A stretch of DNA of 64,000 nucleotides from Veillonella sp. 3310. Its GTDB lineage: Bacteria > Bacillota > Negativicutes > Veillonellales > Veillonellaceae. The translations under genes and the position numbers were made by a program. The stretch spans positions 62,001 through 126,000 of the forward strand of contig NZ_RQVJ01000005.1 in the NCBI RefSeq assembly GCF_003999875.1. The letters are read 5' to 3'. The notes under the pieces are model-generated. The model was given only the letters and a program-made list of their open reading frames with translations. It was not told the origin of the DNA and did not search any database. Positions 53,214 to 63,000 of this stretch are shown here, in pieces (position 1 is the first letter of the stretch; every line of letters begins with the position of its first letter).

Positions 53214-54029
53214 ATGAGTGTTTTAATTTCTCCGAAAGAATTACATGAACAATTAGATAGAGTGGTGGTCCTCGATGCTCGTGGCTTTGATGCCTATGCA
53301 GCAGCCCACATTCCGGGATCCTTTGCTATTGATATGGACGCACACATGAGTGGTCCTTTAGGAACACACGGTGGTCGTCATCCCTTACCAGACATGGCTG
53401 TCTTAGCAAATCGTTTGAGCGAATGCGGTGTGACCATGGATTCTCACATCGTGGTGTACGATGCGTGGATTTCCTTTGCTGGTCGGTTGCGGTTCTTGCT
53501 ACTATATATGGGTTTCACCAATGTGAAAGTCCTAGCCGGTGGCATTGAACGATGGTATCGGGAAGGATACCCATTGACACAAGAATCTACACCTACTATG
53601 GCAGATTCAAAACCGTTGGACTATACATTACAAGACCATTTAGTGATGAGCCGTGATGAAGTGTTACAAGCTAGCCAAGCTGGCAGTCATGTCATCATCG
53701 ATGCGCGGGCACCACAACGATATGATGGATCGGTAGAGGATACGATGGATGGCATGACGGGACATGTACCAGGAGCAATCAATCATTTCTATGAATGGGG
53801 ATTTACAGCTGATGGTGTACGTCCAATTGCAGAATTACAAACAGCTTATGGTGACTTAACTAAGGTGGAAAAACCTATCGTTGCCTATTGTGGTTCTGGT
53901 GTGACAGCAGCCAACTTAATGATTGCGTTAGCAGAAGTGGGTGTGGAACCAGCTATGTATGTAGGCAGTTCTAGCGATTGGGTGACTTATGAAGGGTTCC
54001 CGTTGGAAACAGGGGTTAATACATTATAG
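53214..54029 (+). CDS. Thiosulfate sulfurtransferase (tandem rhodanese)
   Basis: Two rhodanese domains (about 1-125 and 140-268), 271 residues. Only the second has the active cysteine, in YCGSGVTA, which is usual for this class; it carries a persulfide for transfer to cyanide, thiols or biosynthetic acceptors. AGGAGGT precedes two adjacent ATGs; the second, 6 bases away, is chosen. Mercaptopyruvate sulfurtransferase is the alternative; loop sequence CGSGVT is closer to that group. Confidence 0.88.
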   Translation: MSVLISPKELHEQLDRVVVLDARGFDAYAAAHIPGSFAIDMDAHMSGPLGTHGGRHPLPDMAVLANRLSECGVTMDSHIVVYDAWISFAGRLRFLLLYMGFTNVKVLAGGIERWYREGYPLTQESTPTMADSKPLDYTLQDHLVMSRDEVLQASQAGSHVIIDARAPQRYDGSVEDTMDGMTGHVPGAINHFYEWGFTADGVRPIAELQTAYGDLTKVEKPIVAYCGSGVTAANLMIALAEVGVEPAMYVGSSSDWVTYEGFPLETGVNTL

Positions 54030-54085
54030 GTTTACACTGTCAGTATAGTAGATAGTGATTCAAAATGTTTTCAATATAATACGAT

Positions 54086-54122
54086 AAAAAACAGAGGCCT
54101 TGATGATAGGACCTCTGTTTTT
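54086..54122. terminator. Bidirectional terminator after the rhodanese gene
   Basis: AAAAACAGAGG and CCTCTGTTTTT with an inner CCT/AGG stem. It faces the leftward MFS gene on the other side. Confidence 0.85.
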
Positions 54123-54219
54123 ATATTCTATGTATTTTGTCATATGTGCATCATCATAAAGCATATGTAATGCATAGTATATAGGATGGAAAATTATATT
54201 GTAGTTTATAAGAATGATG

Positions 54220-55419
54220 CTAATGACTGGCTGTTGTAGTACGCCCTAATGTTACTTTCAAGAAGACCCCTGTTAATGCAATAATCATACCTGTCACGAT
54301 AAACATGGTACTAAAGCCCCATTGAGATACGATGGCTGAACCACCTACAGCGCCCATAAAGTAGCCGAAGAATAGAGTGGACTGGTTGTAAGCAAAAATT
54401 TGCCCAGCTAAATGTTTTGGTGTAATACTCGCAATATAGGTGTTGATTCCTGGCAATAGTCCGCCTAATCCAAAGCCTAGTAAAAATCGAATGATACATA
54501 AGACGATAATAGAATCTGTAAAGGCTTGTGGAATTGTCAGGCATCCTACATAAATAAAACTTGTCCAAAGAATGAATTGAGGGCCTAATTTGTCGATGTA
54601 GCGACCGAGTACAGAGCTAGCTAACATTTGAGCAATCCCTGTAGATGTGAAAGCTAAACCAGCTAGTAATGCGATGTGTTCGTGGCCACGGCCTACAATA
54701 TGTTGCACGAATACAGAAAGGATAGGAGCTGATGCCATGGTAGTGAAGGCAAAAATGAAAGAAGCGATAGATACGAAGATAAGACCTTTCCAATTGGAGA
54801 TAGATTGTTGTAAGTCTTTGAAAGAAGGAGCTGGGCCCTTTACTTTAGGAGTAAAGTCTTCTTTTATGAATAATAAGGAAGATAAAAAAGCTATGCCTAG
54901 TAAAGCGGATACCACAAAAAAAGCATACCGAATACCAAAGGTACTTCCCATATAACCACCAATCATAGGTCCTAATAAGGAGCCTCCTAAGTTGGCAGCG
55001 GATAATAGACCTAAGGCCCAACCAGTTCTGGACTCTGGAGTTTGGGTGGCTACTAACGTAATAGATCCAGAAAAAAATCCAGATACCATACCATTTAGAA
55101 TGCGGATCATCACAACATGTTCAGGGCTTTGTGCGAATCCAAGAAGTGCATTGGTGACCATCATTCCAAAACTAGCCCGTAGTAAAATTAATTTTCTTCC
55201 TTTTCTATCAGCTAGTTTTCCCCAAAAAGGTGAGACGAGAGCCACCATAAGATAGGTGACACCCATGGCGATACCAGACCAATTAGCAAGAGATCCTTGA
55301 TCGTGGACTCCTAGGTCCTGTAAATATAAGGGAATGAGGGGAGCTGCTTGACTGAGCCCCACCGATGCCATGAAGGCCCCGAATAAACAAACGTATAAGG
55401 TGCGTTTCCAAAGTTCCAT
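54220..55419 (-). CDS. MFS drug-type exporter
   Basis: Twelve-helix major facilitator protein of 399 residues, of the DHA1 multidrug type (MdtG/TetA-like). Motif A is visible as GKLADRKGRKLILL near 64-77, and motif C-like glycines lie in GGSLLGPMIGGYMG near 142-155. ATG with AGGAGT ahead; an open frame 15 codons longer has no ribosome site. Substrate unknown. It is transcribed alone against the rhodanese gene. Confidence 0.85.
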   Translation of the reverse strand: MELWKRTLYVCLFGAFMASVGLSQAAPLIPLYLQDLGVHDQGSLANWSGIAMGVTYLMVALVSPFWGKLADRKGRKLILLRASFGMMVTNALLGFAQSPEHVVMIRILNGMVSGFFSGSITLVATQTPESRTGWALGLLSAANLGGSLLGPMIGGYMGSTFGIRYAFFVVSALLGIAFLSSLLFIKEDFTPKVKGPAPSFKDLQQSISNWKGLIFVSIASFIFAFTTMASAPILSVFVQHIVGRGHEHIALLAGLAFTSTGIAQMLASSVLGRYIDKLGPQFILWTSFIYVGCLTIPQAFTDSIIVLCIIRFLLGFGLGGLLPGINTYIASITPKHLAGQIFAYNQSTLFFGYFMGAVGGSAIVSQWGFSTMFIVTGMIIALTGVFLKVTLGRTTTASH

Positions 55420-55754
55420 ACTGACTCCTATGTACGTGTAGATGACCCTACTATAAATTTCCAACTATGTATGTATCTATGGTAGCATATCAGTGAGATT
55501 TATTATACCCCTAATCTAGGTATACCTCTAATAGTTTCTTGTAGGATTCCGAGTAGATTTTTATACATATGGTTCTAGCATTTGTGGTGTATGGGTTTGG
55601 CGAAGTAAGATAGTATGGCTATATAATAGTATCATGGTCATAGGATATATCGTTTATAATATACGTATAGAATGCGTCTAGACCTATTGCAAGTACATTC
55701 TAGATAGTATATAATTGTATCTGTATTTGACAACGATATATGTTAATACGTTGA

Positions 55755-55992
55755 TAAAGACGGTCATGCAAGGTAGCTCCGAGCGAGTGAGGGATGGTGA
55801 AAGCCTCATGGGTGAATGCATGGCGGATCACTTTTGAGTATATGTTGGGGAGCCCGTACTGGGGGTACTCACATCGGTGGACACCGTTATATGTTTGAGC
55901 GATGATTCGTTGGGGGTATCTTTCACAAGAATCATCAGTAGGGTGGTACCACGGATTTGCATTCGTCCCTTCGGGGAGCGGGTGCTTTTTTT
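55755..55992 (+). promoter_or_regulatory. T-box leader of ileS
   Basis: tRNA-sensing leader. The T-box AGGGTGGTACCACG is at 55940-55953 and the terminator stem with GTCCC-TTC-GGGG at 55959-55986, followed by seven T residues. The specifier codon is probably ATC (Ile) at 55827-55829 in GGATCACTTTTGAGT, with the usual purine after it. Stem III is GATGATTC/GAATCATC (near 55910-55936). A TTGACA at 55727-55732 may be the -35 box. Uncharged isoleucine tRNA should allow read-through into ileS. The rest of the gap (55420-55726) holds no gene that I can see. Confidence 0.92.
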
Positions 55993-56010
55993 ATTGAGAG
56001 GAGAAATAGA

Positions 56011-58857
56011 ATGTCTAATGAAGTGAATTATGGTAAGACCTTGCACTTGCCTGAAACAGAATTTCCTATGCGCGGTAATTTGCCAAAGCGCGAACCAGAA
56101 TTTATCAAGTTTTGGGAAGATAATAAAATTTATGAAAAACGCTTAGCTAAAAATAAAGGTAAAAAATCTTTTATTTTGCACGATGGCCCTCCCTATGCGA
56201 ATGGTAAATTGCACATCGGTCATGCCTTGAACAAAACATTAAAAGACATTGTGATGAAATATAAAACAATGCAAGGCCATTACACACCATACATTCCTGG
56301 TTGGGATACACATGGTCTTCCTATCGAGCATGCAGTTATCAAAAACACTGGCTTGAATCGTCATGAAATGAGTCCATTGGATCTTCGCAATCAATGTCGT
56401 GAATACGCATTGAATTGTGTAGAAGAACAAAAGAAAGATTTCATCCGTTTCGGTGTGCTTGGTGAATGGGATCGTCCCTATTTAACATTGCGCCCTGAGT
56501 TCGAAGTGAAACAAATCGGCGTATTTGGTGAAATGGCGAAACGTGGCTACATCTACAAAGGGTTGAAAACTGTGTACTGGTGTACGCATTGTGAAACTGC
56601 TTTGGCGGAAGCGGAAATTGAATATGCTGAGAAAAAATCTTTCTCCATCTATGTTAAATTTGCTTACGTAAACGGTGCTGACAGCACATTGCCAGCAGGT
56701 TTTGACACTAGTAAATTGTTTTCCGTCATCTGGACAACAACTCCTTGGACAATGCCTGCCAACCAAGCGATCTCTGTGAACCCAGAATTAGATTACTCTT
56801 GGGTGAAAATCGGCGATGAAGCATGGTTGCTTGCGAATGGCTTAATCGAAACAGCTACCAAAGAAATGGGCGTAGAGTCCTATGAAGTATTGAACACGTT
56901 TAAAGGTAGTGAATTAGAATTAGCGAACTTTAAACATCCATTTGCTGATCGTAATGCTCCTATCTTGTTGGGTTCTCACGTTACCTTAGACGCTGGTACA
57001 GGTTGCGTACATACAGCGCCTGCTCATGGTGAAGATGACTTTAATGTAGTAAAAGCATACAAAGATGCAGGTAAAATCGACTTTGAAATTTTATCTTTAG
57101 TAGACGCTACAGGTCGTTACATTGCCAAAGTAGACGAACCTCGTTATGGGGATACAGAACAACCACTAGCGGGTGTTGAAATCCACGATGCAGAAGTACC
57201 AGTGATCAAAATTTTGGCTCACAATGGTGCATTGGTGCAAAAAGGCAATATCCGTCACCAATATGCTCATTGCTGGCGTTGTAAAAATCCTGTTATCTAT
57301 CGTGCTACAGAACAATGGTTCTCCTCCGTGGATGGATATCGTCAAGAAGCATTGAAAGCCATCGACGAACAAGTACAATGGATTCCTAAATGGGGTCATG
57401 ACCGCATTTATAACATGATTGCAGACCGTGGGGACTGGGTTATCTCTCGTCAACGTGCGTGGGGTGTGCCAATTCCTATCTACTATTGCGACCATTGCGG
57501 AGAGCACATCATCAATGATGATACTATCTCTTCTTTACAAGAATGGTTTGCCAAAGAAGGCTCCAACGCTTGGTGGGCTCATGAAGCGAAAGAATTATTG
57601 CCAGAAGGGTTCACATGCCCATCTTGCGGACACGATTCTTTCCACAAAGAAACCGATATCATGGACGTATGGTTCGACAGTGGTAGCTCTTGGTCTGGCG
57701 TATTGGAACAAAATGAAATGGATGTACCTTGCGCTATGTACTTAGAAGGTTCTGACCAACATCGTGGTTGGTTCAACTCTTCCTTGTTAACAGGTATCGC
57801 TACACGTGGTCATGCACCATACAATGCCGTATTGACTCACGGTTTCGTAGTGGATGGAGAAGGTCGCAAAATGTCTAAATCTGTAGGCAATACAGTGGCT
57901 CCTTCTGATATCATCGATGTACACGGCGCTGACGTAATGCGTTTGTGGGTATCCTCTGCAGATTACCAAGCAGACGTGCGTTTGTCCAAAGATATCGTAA
58001 AACAATTGGCAGAAGTATATCGTAAAATCCGTAACACATTCCGTTTCTTGTTGGGTAACTTAGATAACTTTAACCCTAACACTGATAAAGTAGCTTATAA
58101 AGAGTTAACAGAATTGGATCGTTGGGCGTTGCATCGTTTAGAAGAAGTTCGTCAAAAAGTAACAAATGCTTATGAAAACTATGAATTTCACATCTTGTAT
58201 CACACAATCCATAATTTCTGTACTGTAGATTTATCTTCCTTCTACTTAGACGTGTTGAAAGATACAATGTATGCAGAGAAAGAAAACAACGTAGCTCGTC
58301 GTAGTGCACAAACTGCCATCTACGAAATCTTGACAACATTAGTTAAAATGGTGTCCCCAGTTCTTTCTTTCACAGCTGAAGAAGTATGGCAATACATGCC
58401 AAAAGAAGATGGTATGGAAGAAAGCGTGATGCTAGCAGATTGGCCACAAGGTCATGCAGAGCATGTGGACGGGGAATTGTCTGCACGTTGGGCAACGATG
58501 TTAGACCTTCGTAGTGAAATGACAAGAGCTTTAGAAGGCGCTCGCCGTGATAAAGCGATCGGTCACTCCTTGGATGCATCCATCACTGTGTATGCAGATG
58601 GCGATGCGTACCAAGCATTGATTGGATTCGGTGCTTCCTTAGCTAGCTTGTTGATCGTGTCTGAAGCGCATGTAGTGGAAGGCCGTGACAAAGCACCAGA
58701 CAACGCAGTAACAGTAGAAGACGGAGCATTATCCATCGTGGTAACTCCATCTGAGTTAGAAAAGTGCGAACGTTGCTGGATTCATCGCGACACAGTTGGT
58801 CAAGATGGGGATCATCCAACATTATGTGCTCGTTGCGCTGACGTAGTCAAAGGATAA
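56011..58857 (+). CDS. ileS: Isoleucyl-tRNA synthetase
   Basis: Charges tRNA-Ile (948 residues). The class I motifs are intact: HIGH in PPYANGKLHIGHALN near 57-71, and KMSKS in GRKMSKSVGN near 619-628. The editing domain lies between, and the C-terminal zinc site reads CERCW...CARCADV. ATG at 56011 with GAGGAGA ahead; the frame extends upstream into the T-box terminator and that part is not coding. Confidence 0.98.
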   Translation: MSNEVNYGKTLHLPETEFPMRGNLPKREPEFIKFWEDNKIYEKRLAKNKGKKSFILHDGPPYANGKLHIGHALNKTLKDIVMKYKTMQGHYTPYIPGWDTHGLPIEHAVIKNTGLNRHEMSPLDLRNQCREYALNCVEEQKKDFIRFGVLGEWDRPYLTLRPEFEVKQIGVFGEMAKRGYIYKGLKTVYWCTHCETALAEAEIEYAEKKSFSIYVKFAYVNGADSTLPAGFDTSKLFSVIWTTTPWTMPANQAISVNPELDYSWVKIGDEAWLLANGLIETATKEMGVESYEVLNTFKGSELELANFKHPFADRNAPILLGSHVTLDAGTGCVHTAPAHGEDDFNVVKAYKDAGKIDFEILSLVDATGRYIAKVDEPRYGDTEQPLAGVEIHDAEVPVIKILAHNGALVQKGNIRHQYAHCWRCKNPVIYRATEQWFSSVDGYRQEALKAIDEQVQWIPKWGHDRIYNMIADRGDWVISRQRAWGVPIPIYYCDHCGEHIINDDTISSLQEWFAKEGSNAWWAHEAKELLPEGFTCPSCGHDSFHKETDIMDVWFDSGSSWSGVLEQNEMDVPCAMYLEGSDQHRGWFNSSLLTGIATRGHAPYNAVLTHGFVVDGEGRKMSKSVGNTVAPSDIIDVHGADVMRLWVSSADYQADVRLSKDIVKQLAEVYRKIRNTFRFLLGNLDNFNPNTDKVAYKELTELDRWALHRLEEVRQKVTNAYENYEFHILYHTIHNFCTVDLSSFYLDVLKDTMYAEKENNVARRSAQTAIYEILTTLVKMVSPVLSFTAEEVWQYMPKEDGMEESVMLADWPQGHAEHVDGELSARWATMLDLRSEMTRALEGARRDKAIGHSLDASITVYADGDAYQALIGFGASLASLLIVSEAHVVEGRDKAPDNAVTVEDGALSIVVTPSELEKCERCWIHRDTVGQDGDHPTLCARCADVVKG

Positions 58858-58904
58858 TGATAATAGTATAAGTAGTCAAAGGTTTAAGTACTATCAATTA
58901 GGTG

Positions 58905-58940
58905 AGGCAAGGGAGTGTATCATTTCCTTGCCTACTTTCT
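58905..58940 (+). terminator. Hairpin after ileS
   Basis: AGGCAAGGGA pairs with TTCCTTGCCT, followed by ACTTTCT. The T-run is poor, so partial read-through into the next gene is likely. Confidence 0.55.
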
Positions 58941-58957
58941 AACAAAGGAGATGCCCT

Positions 58958-59491
58958 ATGAACGTATTGATTGTGATAGATATGCAACATGATTTTATTG
59001 ATGGAACATTAGGTTCACCGCAGGCGCAGGCTATTGTACCGGCGGTACGTGAAAAAATCCGCAATTTTACTGGTCCTGTTGTGTTCACTCGTGATACCCA
59101 CGATGGCGGTTATCTTGAAAGCCAAGAGGGGAAACATTTGCCAGTGGAACATTGTGCCCGTGGCACCAAAGGTTGGGAGATTGCGGATGACCTGTTGGAA
59201 GTGGCTCGTGAACGAGGTCAACGGGTGGATGTACTAGATAAACCTAACTTTGGGTCCTTAGATTTGTTGGCCCATCTTAAAGGAATGCATGAAGAGGAAC
59301 CTATCGAATCTTTAACTTTGATTGGTTTATGTACGGATATTTGCGTGGTTTCTAATGCTTTGATTCTAAAAGCAGGATTGCCAGAAATTCCACTTCATGT
59401 GGATCCGGAATGTTGTGCAGGGGTGACACAAGAATCCCATGAAGCGGCACTATTGACTATGAAGATGTGTCAGTGTATTGTGGAAGAGTGA
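58958..59491 (+). CDS. Isochorismatase-family cysteine hydrolase (nicotinamidase-like)
   Basis: Protein of 177 residues with the catalytic triad Asp8 (VIDMQHDF), Lys95 (DKPNFG) and Cys129 (CTDICV). A VEHCARGTKGWE block is near 63-74, as in nicotinamidase-like members. Nicotinamide deamidation for NAD recycling is plausible; other amides or isochorismate are possible. AAAGGAG precedes the ATG. Confidence 0.85.
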   Translation: MNVLIVIDMQHDFIDGTLGSPQAQAIVPAVREKIRNFTGPVVFTRDTHDGGYLESQEGKHLPVEHCARGTKGWEIADDLLEVARERGQRVDVLDKPNFGSLDLLAHLKGMHEEEPIESLTLIGLCTDICVVSNALILKAGLPEIPLHVDPECCAGVTQESHEAALLTMKMCQCIVEE

Positions 59492-59535
59492 CATGTGGGG
59501 AGCCTCGTAGTATACTAAGGCTAGGAGGCTTGCTT

Positions 59536-59733
59536 ATGTACTTTTATATTAATGATACCTGCGTTTGTTGTGCAGGGTGTGCTATGGATTGCCCTGCAGA
59601 GGCTATTACACGCAAAGGTGATCGCTATGTCATCCATCAGGACATGTGCATTCACTGTGGTGACTGTTATGCTATATGCCCAGTAGGTGCCGTGCAGATG
59701 GTAAAGAAAAAGGACTTGGATACGAACGAATAA
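59536..59733 (+). CDS. 2[4Fe-4S] ferredoxin
   Basis: Small electron carrier of 65 residues. Two cluster motifs are visible: CVCCAGCAMDCP at about 9-20 and CIHCGDCYAICP at about 38-49, each CxxCxxC...CP. ATG with AGGAGG ahead; the frame extends upstream into the hydrolase gene but that part is unlikely to be translated. It could serve hydrogenase or pyruvate-oxidising enzymes. Its last codons lie inside the terminator stem. Confidence 0.9.
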   Translation: MYFYINDTCVCCAGCAMDCPAEAITRKGDRYVIHQDMCIHCGDCYAICPVGAVQMVKKKDLDTNE

Positions 59734-59758
59734 AATGTTTGTGTACCAAGTCTTTTTT
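59713..59758 (+). terminator. Terminator overlapping the ferredoxin 3' end
   Basis: GACTTGG at 59713-59719 pairs with CCAAGTC at 59746-59752, followed by six T residues. The 5' arm is inside the coding sequence. Confidence 0.75.
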
Positions 59759-59823
59759 AGTCGTTAATGGTATGGAGTATTACATGGTATTCGTACTATG
59801 GAGAACTTTTAGTATAATAGCTA

Positions 59824-59852
59824 TTGACAAATAGATATAAGAAGATTATAAT
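59824..59852 (+). promoter_or_regulatory. Strong promoter of rpoB
   Basis: Perfect TTGACA, a 17-base spacer and perfect TATAAT at 59847-59852. RNA should start near 59859, giving a leader of about 200 bases before rpoB. Confidence 0.85.
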
Positions 59853-59888
59853 ATTTAATTGCAAAAAAGTAACTATAACATTGAATTG

Positions 59889-60047
59889 ATGAAGGAATAT
59901 ATCCAAGGTTGTGCTGAAATGAGGAAAGCAAGGTTCACAAGAAAAAATTACGAGCCTTGCTTATTTTGTCATTGGTCAGCAGGAAAACTGAGACCTGGAA
60001 TCGTCTGCAGTCATACCGTTATAGAATATGTAAGCCAATTATTATGA
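59889..60047 (+). CDS. Possible small leader peptide before rpoB
   Basis: Open frame of 52 codons inside the rpoB leader, with CLFCHW and VCSH (a possible CxxC...CxH metal pattern). No ribosome site precedes the ATG; the frame also runs back to a TTG at the predicted transcription start. The leader contains a GCAAGG/CCTTGC hairpin within the frame. The TGA lies 14 bases before the rpoB ATG, so translation here could couple to rpoB. It may equally be non-coding leader RNA. Confidence 0.25.
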   Translation: MKEYIQGCAEMRKARFTRKNYEPCLFCHWSAGKLRPGIVCSHTVIEYVSQLL

Positions 60048-60061
60048 GGGGTGAAAAGAAC

Positions 60062-63000
60062 ATGTTCAAACCTGAGCAAGTGGGTAAGCGTACTCGATAT
60101 ACCTACGCTAAGATCAACGAAGTTCTCGAAATGCCACATTTGTTAGACGTGCAACGCAAGTCCTATGAGTGGTTTTTAGAGAGCGGTTTACAAGATATTT
60201 TTAACGATATTTCTCCGATTAAAGACAATTCAGGAAAGTTAGCTCTTTCCTTTGAAGGTTTCAGCCTTGGAGAACCAAAATATGACATTAACGAATGCAA
60301 AAATCGTGATGCTACGTATGCAGCACCATTGCGCGTCAATGTTCGTCTCGTTAACAATGATCCAGAAAATCCAGATATTAAAGAACAAGAAGTATTTATG
60401 GGCGACTTCCCATTGATGACAGATACAGGAACTTTCATCATCAATGGTGCGGAACGTGTTATCGTATCCCAATTAGTTCGTTCTCCAGGTGTGTACTACG
60501 GTGGCAGTATCGATACCATGGGTAACCGTTTGTATGATTCCACAGTGATTCCGAACCGTGGTGCTTGGATCGAGTTAGAAAAAGATGCGAACGACATTGT
60601 GTCCGTACGTATCGACCGTAACCGTAAATTACCAGCTACAGTATTAGTACGTGCATTAGGTTGGGAAACTAACGAATCCATCTTGGAATTATTCTGGAAT
60701 GGACAAGTGGATGAAAATGGTCATCCTGAATACGATGAACGTTTACTTCGTACATTAGAAAAAGACAGCACACAATCCTCTGATGAAGCATTAGTAGAAA
60801 TCTACAAAAAACTTCGTCCAGGCGAACCACCAACTGTGGAAAGTGCTCGTAACTTATTCGATAACTTATTCTTTGATCCTCGTCGCTATGATTTAGCTCG
60901 TGTAGGTCGTTATAAATTAAATAAAAAATTAGGCTGGCGTCAACGCATGTTCGGTCAAACTTTGGCAGAACCAATCGTAGACGAAAATGGTGAAATCATC
61001 GTAGAAGCGAATACTTATGTGAACGAAGAAGTTCTTGACGTAGTGGCTAATAGCGGTGTATATAGCGGTGATGTAGTACCTGAGTTCTTCGTAGTGAATA
61101 CAGATGGCACTGTAGTAAAAGTGATTTGTAACAATAGCAATTTGCCATTTAGTCATCGTACTGTGACGCGTGAAGATATGATTGCTAACGTAAGTTACAT
61201 GATGAACTTGATCGAAAACATTGGTCAAACTGATGATATTGACCATTTGGGTAACCGTCGTCTTCGTTGCGTAGGCGAATTGTTGCAAAACCAATTCCGT
61301 ATCGGTTTAACTCGTATGGAACGTGTGGTAAAAGAACGTATGACAATCCAAGACGTATCTGTTATTACACCACAAGCATTATTGAATATCCGTCCAGTTG
61401 TGGCAGCGATCAAAGAATTCTTTGGTTCTTCTCAGTTGTCTCAGTTTATGGACCAAACTAACCCATTGGGTGAATTGACACATAAACGTCGTCTATCCGC
61501 GTTAGGACCTGGTGGTTTATCTCGTGAGCGTGCAGGCTTCGAAGTTCGTGACGTGCATCATTCCCATTATGGTCGTATGTGTCCAATCGAAACTCCAGAG
61601 GGTCCAAACATCGGTTTGATTAACTCCTTGTCTAACTATGCGAAAGTGAATGAATTTGGTTTCATCGAAGCACCATACCGTAAAATTGAAAAAGTATATG
61701 GTACAGGCGAAGATGCTAACAAAGTATTGAAAGTTCGTGTTACAGACCAAGTTGTATATATGACAGCAGATGAAGAAGAAGGCATGACAATTGCCCAAGC
61801 GAACTCTCGCATTGATGAAGAAGGTTACTTCGTATCTGAGAACATTGCATGTCGTCGTGGTCATGATGTATTAGAAGTATCTCCAGATAAAGTAGACTAC
61901 ATGGACGTAAGCCCAAAAGAAGTAGTATCTATCGGTACTGCTATGATTCCATTCTTAGAAAATGACGATGCGAACCGTGCCTTGATGGGTGCGAACATGC
62001 AGCGTCAAGCGGTGCCTCTACTTCGTGCACAAGCACCTTTAGTTGGTACAGGTATGGAATACAAAGCGGCAACAGACTCTGGCGTTTGTGTATTAGCAAA
62101 AGAAGCTGGTATTGTTACACGTTGTTGGGGTAATGAAGTCCATGTACAACGTGATAATGGTCGTGTAGACGTATATAAAATGAACAAATTCATGCGTTCT
62201 AACCAATCTACGTGCTTTAACCAAAAACCAATCGTATACCGTGGTCAATCCGTGGTGAAAGGTCAAGTATTGGCAGATGGTCCAGCTACAGATGGGGGCG
62301 AATTAGCATTAGGTTTCAACGTATTGGTAGCGTTCATGCCTTGGGAAGGTTATAACTACGAGGATGCGATTTTATTAAGTGAAGAACTTTGTAAAGAAGA
62401 TATCTACACATCCATCCATATCGAAGAGTACGAATGTGATGCTCGTGACACGAAATTAGGTGCCGAAGAAATCACTCGTGAATTGCCAAATACTGGTGAT
62501 GATAACCTTAAAAACTTGGATGAAAATGGTATTATCTGCATCGGTGCAGAAGTTAAACCTGGTGACATCTTAGTTGGTAAAGTAACTCCTAAAGGGGAAA
62601 CTGAATTAACTCCAGAAGAACGCTTATTACGCGCTATTTTTGGCGACAAAGAACGTGAAGTTCGCGATACTTCCTTGCGTGTACCACATGGTGAAGCAGG
62701 TAAGATTGTGGACGTTAAAATCTTCACGCGTGAAAACGGTGATGAATTACAACCAGGTGTTAATAAAGTAGTTCGTGTATATATTGCGCAAAAACGTAAA
62801 ATCCACGAAGGCGATAAAATGGCGGGTCGTCATGGTAACAAAGGTGTCGTTTCTCGCGTTATGCGTCAAGAAGATATGCCATTCTTACCAGATGGTACAC
62901 CAGTACAAATCGTATTGAACCCATTAGGCGTACCGTCTCGTATGAACATCGGACAGGTATTGGAAACGCATTTAGGTTGGGCAGTACAAGGATTAGGTAT

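Noticed and set aside
55957-56010. Longer N-terminus for IleS
   Set aside because: The extension lies in the T-box terminator stem; ATG at 56011 has a good ribosome site.
61435-61530. Rifampicin-resistance change in rpoB
   Set aside because: The usual Asp, His and Ser targets are unchanged; the few differences look like lineage variation.
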